The translations under genes were made by a program, and so were the position numbers. A DNA stretch of 64,000 bases from Streptomyces sp. WMMB 322 (lineage in GTDB: Bacteria > Actinomycetota > Actinomycetes > Streptomycetales > Streptomycetaceae). The DNA lies in the NCBI RefSeq assembly GCF_900090145.1, contig NZ_FMHI01000003.1, positions 246,458 through 310,457 of the forward strand. The letters are read 5' to 3'. The notes under the pieces were generated by a model that worked only from the letters and a program-made list of their open reading frames with translations, was not told the DNA's origin and searched no databases. Positions 60,973 to 64,000 of the stretch are shown here, in pieces. Within the stretch, counting starts at the first letter, position 1. Every line of letters begins with the position of its first letter.

Positions 60973-62375
60973 CCGCGCCGCCCCGGCCGCACGGCCTCAC
61001 CCAGGACGTGACGCCCTCCGGTGAGACGCCGCCCGGCGACGCCGCGTCCCTCGCCACGGCGGCGATCCTGCACGACACCCTGCACGGCTCCCACCGCGGC
61101 GTCGTCGTGGACTCTCCTCCCGGCGCGGGCAAGTCGACCCTCGTCGTGCGTGCCGCGCGCGAACTCGCCGCGCAAGGGCGGCCGTTGATCGTGATCGCAC
61201 AGACCAACGCCCAGGTCGACGACCTCACCGGCCGGCTGGCCGCCGCCGACCCGGAGCTCCCCCTGGGACGGCTGCACAGCAGCGATGCCCGCCCGTACGA
61301 TCCCGGGCTGGACGAGCATCCGAACGTCGTCACCTCCGCGAAGATCGGCGATCTCTCCTCGCTGCCCGTCGTCCTGTCCACCGCCGCCAAGTGGGCATGG
61401 GTGAAGCGGGGCGAGGGCGAGGAACCGTGGGCCCACGCGATCGTGGACGAGGCGTACCAGATGCGCTCCGATGCGCTGCTGGCCGTGGCCGGGCTCTTCG
61501 AGAGGGCTCTGTTCGTCGGCGATCCGGGGCAGCTCGACCCGTTCAGCCAGGTCGGCGCCGAGCAGTGGGCGGGCCTCACCCACGACCCGTCGGCCAGCGC
61601 CGTGACCACTCTGCTGTCCCACAATCCGGAGCTGCCGCAGCACCGGCTGCCCGTCTCGTGGCGGCTGCCGGCCTCGGCGGCGCCGCTGGTCTCGGACGCC
61701 TTCTACCCGTACACGCCCTTCCGCAGCGGCAGCGGTCCCGGGGACAGGCGCCTGGTCTTCGAGGCCCCTCCCGGCGGCTGCGCGGCGGACAGGGTGATCG
61801 ACGAGGCGGCCGGGTCCGGCTGGGGTCTGCTGGAACTGCCCGCGCGGATGACGCCGCGGACGGACCCGGAGGCGGTCACCGCCGTCGCCCGCGTCGTCGG
61901 CCGACTTCTCGCCCGACGCGGCAGCACATGCGACGAACGCTCGCCCGGGCCGGTCCCGCTCACCGCCGGCCGCATCGCCGTCGGCACGGCGCACCGCGAC
62001 CAGGCCGCGGCTGTGCGTTCCGCGCTGGCCGGGCTCGCACTCCCCGCGGACCTGCACGTCGAAGACGTCACCGTCGACACGGCGAACCGGCTTCAGGGCC
62101 GGGAGTTCGACGTGACGGTGGTCCTCCATCCCCTCTCGGGCCGCCCCGACGCGACGGCCTTCCACCTGGAGACGGGGCGGCTGTGCGTGCTGACCTCGCG
62201 GCACCGGCATGCGTGCGTCGTCGTCTGCCGTGCGGGCGTCCCCGAACTGCTCGACGACCATCCCGGCACCGAGCCCGTCCAGCTCGGGGTGTCGGTGAAG
62301 TTCCCCGACGGCTGGGAGGCCAACCACGCCGTGCTCGCCCACCTGTCGGCGCACACCGTCCCCTGGCGTGAGTGA
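60969..62375 (+). CDS. SF1 (UPF1/Dna2-like) helicase motor
   Basis: A 468-residue SF1B-type helicase core. Walker A DSPPGAGKST (48-57), motif Ia VIAQTNAQVDDL, Walker B AIVDEAYQM (Asp160-Glu161), motif III FVGDPGQLDPF, motif IV RLPVSWRLP, motif V DTANRLQGREFDVTVV, motif VI CVLTSRHRHACVVV. The order and spacing fit the UPF1/Dna2 branch, although motif VI is weak. It starts with TTG in a TTGA overlap with the preceding stop, with GCGAGGA upstream. With the Fe-S nuclease and the middle protein it could act as a split Dna2-like helicase-nuclease. Confidence 0.88.
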   Translation: MTAPPRPHGLTQDVTPSGETPPGDAASLATAAILHDTLHGSHRGVVVDSPPGAGKSTLVVRAARELAAQGRPLIVIAQTNAQVDDLTGRLAAADPELPLGRLHSSDARPYDPGLDEHPNVVTSAKIGDLSSLPVVLSTAAKWAWVKRGEGEEPWAHAIVDEAYQMRSDALLAVAGLFERALFVGDPGQLDPFSQVGAEQWAGLTHDPSASAVTTLLSHNPELPQHRLPVSWRLPASAAPLVSDAFYPYTPFRSGSGPGDRRLVFEAPPGGCAADRVIDEAAGSGWGLLELPARMTPRTDPEAVTAVARVVGRLLARRGSTCDERSPGPVPLTAGRIAVGTAHRDQAAAVRSALAGLALPADLHVEDVTVDTANRLQGREFDVTVVLHPLSGRPDATAFHLETGRLCVLTSRHRHACVVVCRAGVPELLDDHPGTEPVQLGVSVKFPDGWEANHAVLAHLSAHTVPWRE

Positions 62376-62507
62376 GCCCTTGGCGGGCCCCGCGTGCGCC
62401 CCAGCCCGTGCGGTGAGGCGTGCTCCGGAGCTCTGCGGCCGCCGACCTGCACAGCGAGCGGCCGAAGCGGGACAATGGCCGAGGCCACGACACATGGAGG
62501 TAGGCAC

Positions 62508-62870
62508 ATGCCCGAGCCGCATCCGGCTCCGGACCCGCGCGGCGGCGCTCCGCGCTTCCGCCGTCCCGCGCCCCTGCTCTTCGAGCCGTCGGACAGCAAG
62601 GAGGACTCCGAGCAGTTCTTCGACCTGGACACGATCACGGACCCCCGTGAACTGCTGGAGCGCTCGACCGAGCTGGCCCTGGCCTTCCGTGCCGCGGCCG
62701 ACCGCGCCGTGGAGTTCCAGGCGATGGCGGCGGCGCAGCTCGCCGACCCCAAGCGCTTCGACCGCCTCTCCGACGCCGCCGTCGCGGAACGCGGCGAGTG
62801 GTCGGAGGACTACGCACGGAAGATGATCGAGTTCGGCCGGGAGCTCCTCGAGGACCGCGGGCCGCAGTAG
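62508..62870 (+). CDS. Small conserved protein downstream of the helicase
   Basis: A 120-residue protein, acidic and helical: FEPSDSKEDSEQFFDLDTITDPRELLERSTELALAFRAAADRAVEFQAMAAAQLADPKRFDRL, then DYARKMIEFGRELL. No domain is recognised. GGAGGT precedes ATG 62508. It lies 132 bases after the helicase and on the same strand; it could be the fourth member of the operon, though the gap allows its own promoter. Confidence 0.72.
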   Translation: MPEPHPAPDPRGGAPRFRRPAPLLFEPSDSKEDSEQFFDLDTITDPRELLERSTELALAFRAAADRAVEFQAMAAAQLADPKRFDRLSDAAVAERGEWSEDYARKMIEFGRELLEDRGPQ

Positions 62871-63052
62871 TACGCGGCCGCTGCGCGGCAAATCTCCCGG
62901 CGCCCGCGCGGCAGCGTGAGGACGGCCGGAAATCTGCTTGCGTCCCCCAACCGCGACTGCGCCAAGTCATCGGGCATATGCAGCGCGTGCACGATACGCC
63001 ACTCCACCCCTGCTTGTCCGGTTTTCTGTCCGAAGTCCAAAACGGAAACCCC

Positions 63053-63868
63053 ATGTCCGGTACATCTGTTCTCATGAATGACTGGCCGCGGGGAACCACC
63101 CGGACCCCGCACCCCCACCCCGTCGGCATCCCCGACATCTTCGAACTCGTTCCGGACCCGGCGCCGCACCGCACGACCTGCGCCGCCACGCCGGGCGCCT
63201 CCTGCGTCACGGCGGCCGGCGCCGACTGGCTCGCCTCCGCCTCCACGCTCCCCGCCAGCGTCCACGCGCTGTGGCGGCACCGTCCCGGCTCCCCCAGCGT
63301 CCTCCCGTGCGGCACGGCCTTCGACGTCGTGAGCGCGGCGCCGCTGACCGGTCGGCTGATCCTGGAGCGCCTGTGGTCCAGCGGACCCGGGAGCGGCCCC
63401 GTGGCCGTCCACCGTGGCCGCGTTCTCCTCTTCGCCGCCCCGGGCACGGCTCAGCGGCTGCCGGCTCTGCTCAGCTGGGGAGAGTGGAAGACGTGCCACC
63501 GGCGGGCGGATGCGGCGCCTGCGGAAACGTTCCCTTCGCTGCTCTGCCTCGGCCCCGGCGACTCCGTGACCATCCCCGCCCTGCACTGCGAACACCGGCC
63601 CGGACCGCTCGGGGAACACACTCCCCCGGACGATCCGGCACGAAGGTTCCGCCCGTCCCGCTGGCTGGTGGCGCCGGACGTCCGCCGCCCCTGGCTGCCC
63701 GGCCCGGAAGTCCTGCTGCGCGCCTGCGTCCGCCCCCGCCGCGACCGCACCGGAGCCCATCCCCAGACCTCAGTACGTGCAGGTCGGGGGCCCGGAAGCG
63801 CCGAACAACCGATTTCCGGAACAGCGGACCGTGATGCTAGGGTCTACGACGTCACCAGGCGCCGCTAG
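63053..63868 (+). CDS. Primase/polymerase N-terminal-like small protein, overlapping tRNA-Lys
   Basis: About 271 residues from ATG 63053 (ATG 63074 and an upstream ATG at 62978 are alternatives; no ribosome-binding site is clear). The core is FDVVSAAPLTGRLILERLW, GPVAVHRGRVLLFAAPGTAQRLPALL and RFRPSRWLVAPDVRRPWLPGPEVLLRACVRP, the pattern of the primase/polymerase N-terminal-like family seen at 54604-54987. The C-terminal 45 residues are low in structure; the TAG stop (63866-63868) falls inside tRNA-Lys, so the gene overlaps the tRNA by ten bases. Function unknown. Confidence 0.68.
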   Translation: MSGTSVLMNDWPRGTTRTPHPHPVGIPDIFELVPDPAPHRTTCAATPGASCVTAAGADWLASASTLPASVHALWRHRPGSPSVLPCGTAFDVVSAAPLTGRLILERLWSSGPGSGPVAVHRGRVLLFAAPGTAQRLPALLSWGEWKTCHRRADAAPAETFPSLLCLGPGDSVTIPALHCEHRPGPLGEHTPPDDPARRFRPSRWLVAPDVRRPWLPGPEVLLRACVRPRRDRTGAHPQTSVRAGRGPGSAEQPISGTADRDARVYDVTRRR

Positions 63869-63932
63869 CTCAGTTGGTTAGAGCAGCTGACTCTTAATCA
63901 GCGGGTCCGGGGTTCGAGTCCCTGGCGGCGCA
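63859..63932 (+). tRNA. tRNA-Lys (CUU)
   Basis: Acceptor GCGCCGC pairs with GCGGCGC; anticodon arm GCTGA-CTCTTAA-TCAGC reads CTT; T-arm GGGGTTCGAGTCCC; discriminator A. CCA is not encoded. The 5' end overlaps the last ten bases of the preceding coding frame. Confidence 0.97.
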
Positions 63933-63938
63933 CGACTG

Positions 63939-63992
63939 CGAGGGCGAGCTGTGTCCGCGGAAAGCGCGAACCGGGTCGCCCTCGTTGTTTTT
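63939..63992 (+). terminator. Intrinsic terminator of tRNA-Lys
   Basis: CGAGGGCGA pairs with TCGCCCTCG across a long loop, followed by TTGTTTTTG. It begins seven bases after the tRNA. Confidence 0.8.
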
Positions 63993-64000
63993 GCTCGGCT

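Noticed and set aside
1..64000. Biosynthetic gene cluster or prophage
   Set aside because: No PKS, NRPS, terpene synthase, integrase or phage structural genes are seen; the Erm gene stands alone.

Overview
The window looks like the chromosome of a Streptomyces species. It is very GC-rich and starts genes freely at GTG. It carries AdpA (the A-factor/BldA-controlled developmental activator) with a TTA codon between its two domains, an NsdA-like TPR regulator, XRE+DUF397 pairs, a class-E-sortase-type LAETG surface protein and secreted GH18/GH20/S37 enzymes. From memory of the family, the order accR-like / accD1 / accA1 / hmgL / acdH ... hexosaminidase ... glmS ... adpA / ornA / tRNA-His matches the conserved core of Streptomyces chromosomes. 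This was not checked by search.

Layout. 1-2.5 kb: VOC protein, XRE regulator with DUF397 partner, zinc-ribbon membrane protein. 3.3-16.2 kb: a carbohydrate-catabolic island. Ten minus-strand genes (two Gfo/Idh/MocA dehydrogenases, DUF6807/PmoA-like protein, cupin, ABC importer, DUF624 protein, DUF993 aldolase-like protein, TIM-barrel isomerase) face a LacI-family regulator and a second isomerase. Two near-identical LacI-type boxes sit before the two dehydrogenase genes, which suggests two co-regulated transcription units. 16.4-27.7 kb: S37 aminopeptidase, NUDIX protein, a fused double ABC exporter with one degenerate ATP site, an agmatinase-family ureohydrolase, an Erm-type rRNA methyltransferase with a candidate leader ORF, and TesB thioesterase.

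27.8-36.1 kb: acyl-CoA metabolism. A stand-alone acyl-CoA dehydrogenase, a TetR (AccR-like) repressor and a divergent accD1-accA1-hmgL-acdH operon for leucine/short-chain acyl-CoA breakdown. The intergenic region has two 16-bp GTTAR-N6-TTAAC operators and five 13-bp tandem repeats. 36.1-45.8 kb: DUF4429/SHOCT protein, GH20 hexosaminidase with a DasR-like site upstream, glmS, a MITE-like element, a universal stress protein, adpA, ornA and tRNA-His. 46-57.6 kb: Excalibur/LAETG surface protein, membrane protein, M23 peptidase, GH18 chitinase, an OmpR-type two-component system, spermidine-synthase-like protein, NsdA-like regulator and a histidine phosphatase.

57.8-62.9 kb is the most intriguing part. 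One operon encodes a RecB/Cas4/AddB-type iron-sulfur nuclease, a 610-residue protein of unknown fold and an SF1 (UPF1/Dna2-like) helicase whose start overlaps the stop of the preceding gene. Together they look like a Dna2-type nuclease-helicase split over separate polypeptides, possibly a DNA repair or defence machine. The window ends with a primase/polymerase-like small protein gene whose stop codon lies inside tRNA-Lys.

A recurrent oddity is a set of unrelated GC-rich short tandem repeats (11-24 bp units), mostly in the 3' flanks of genes.
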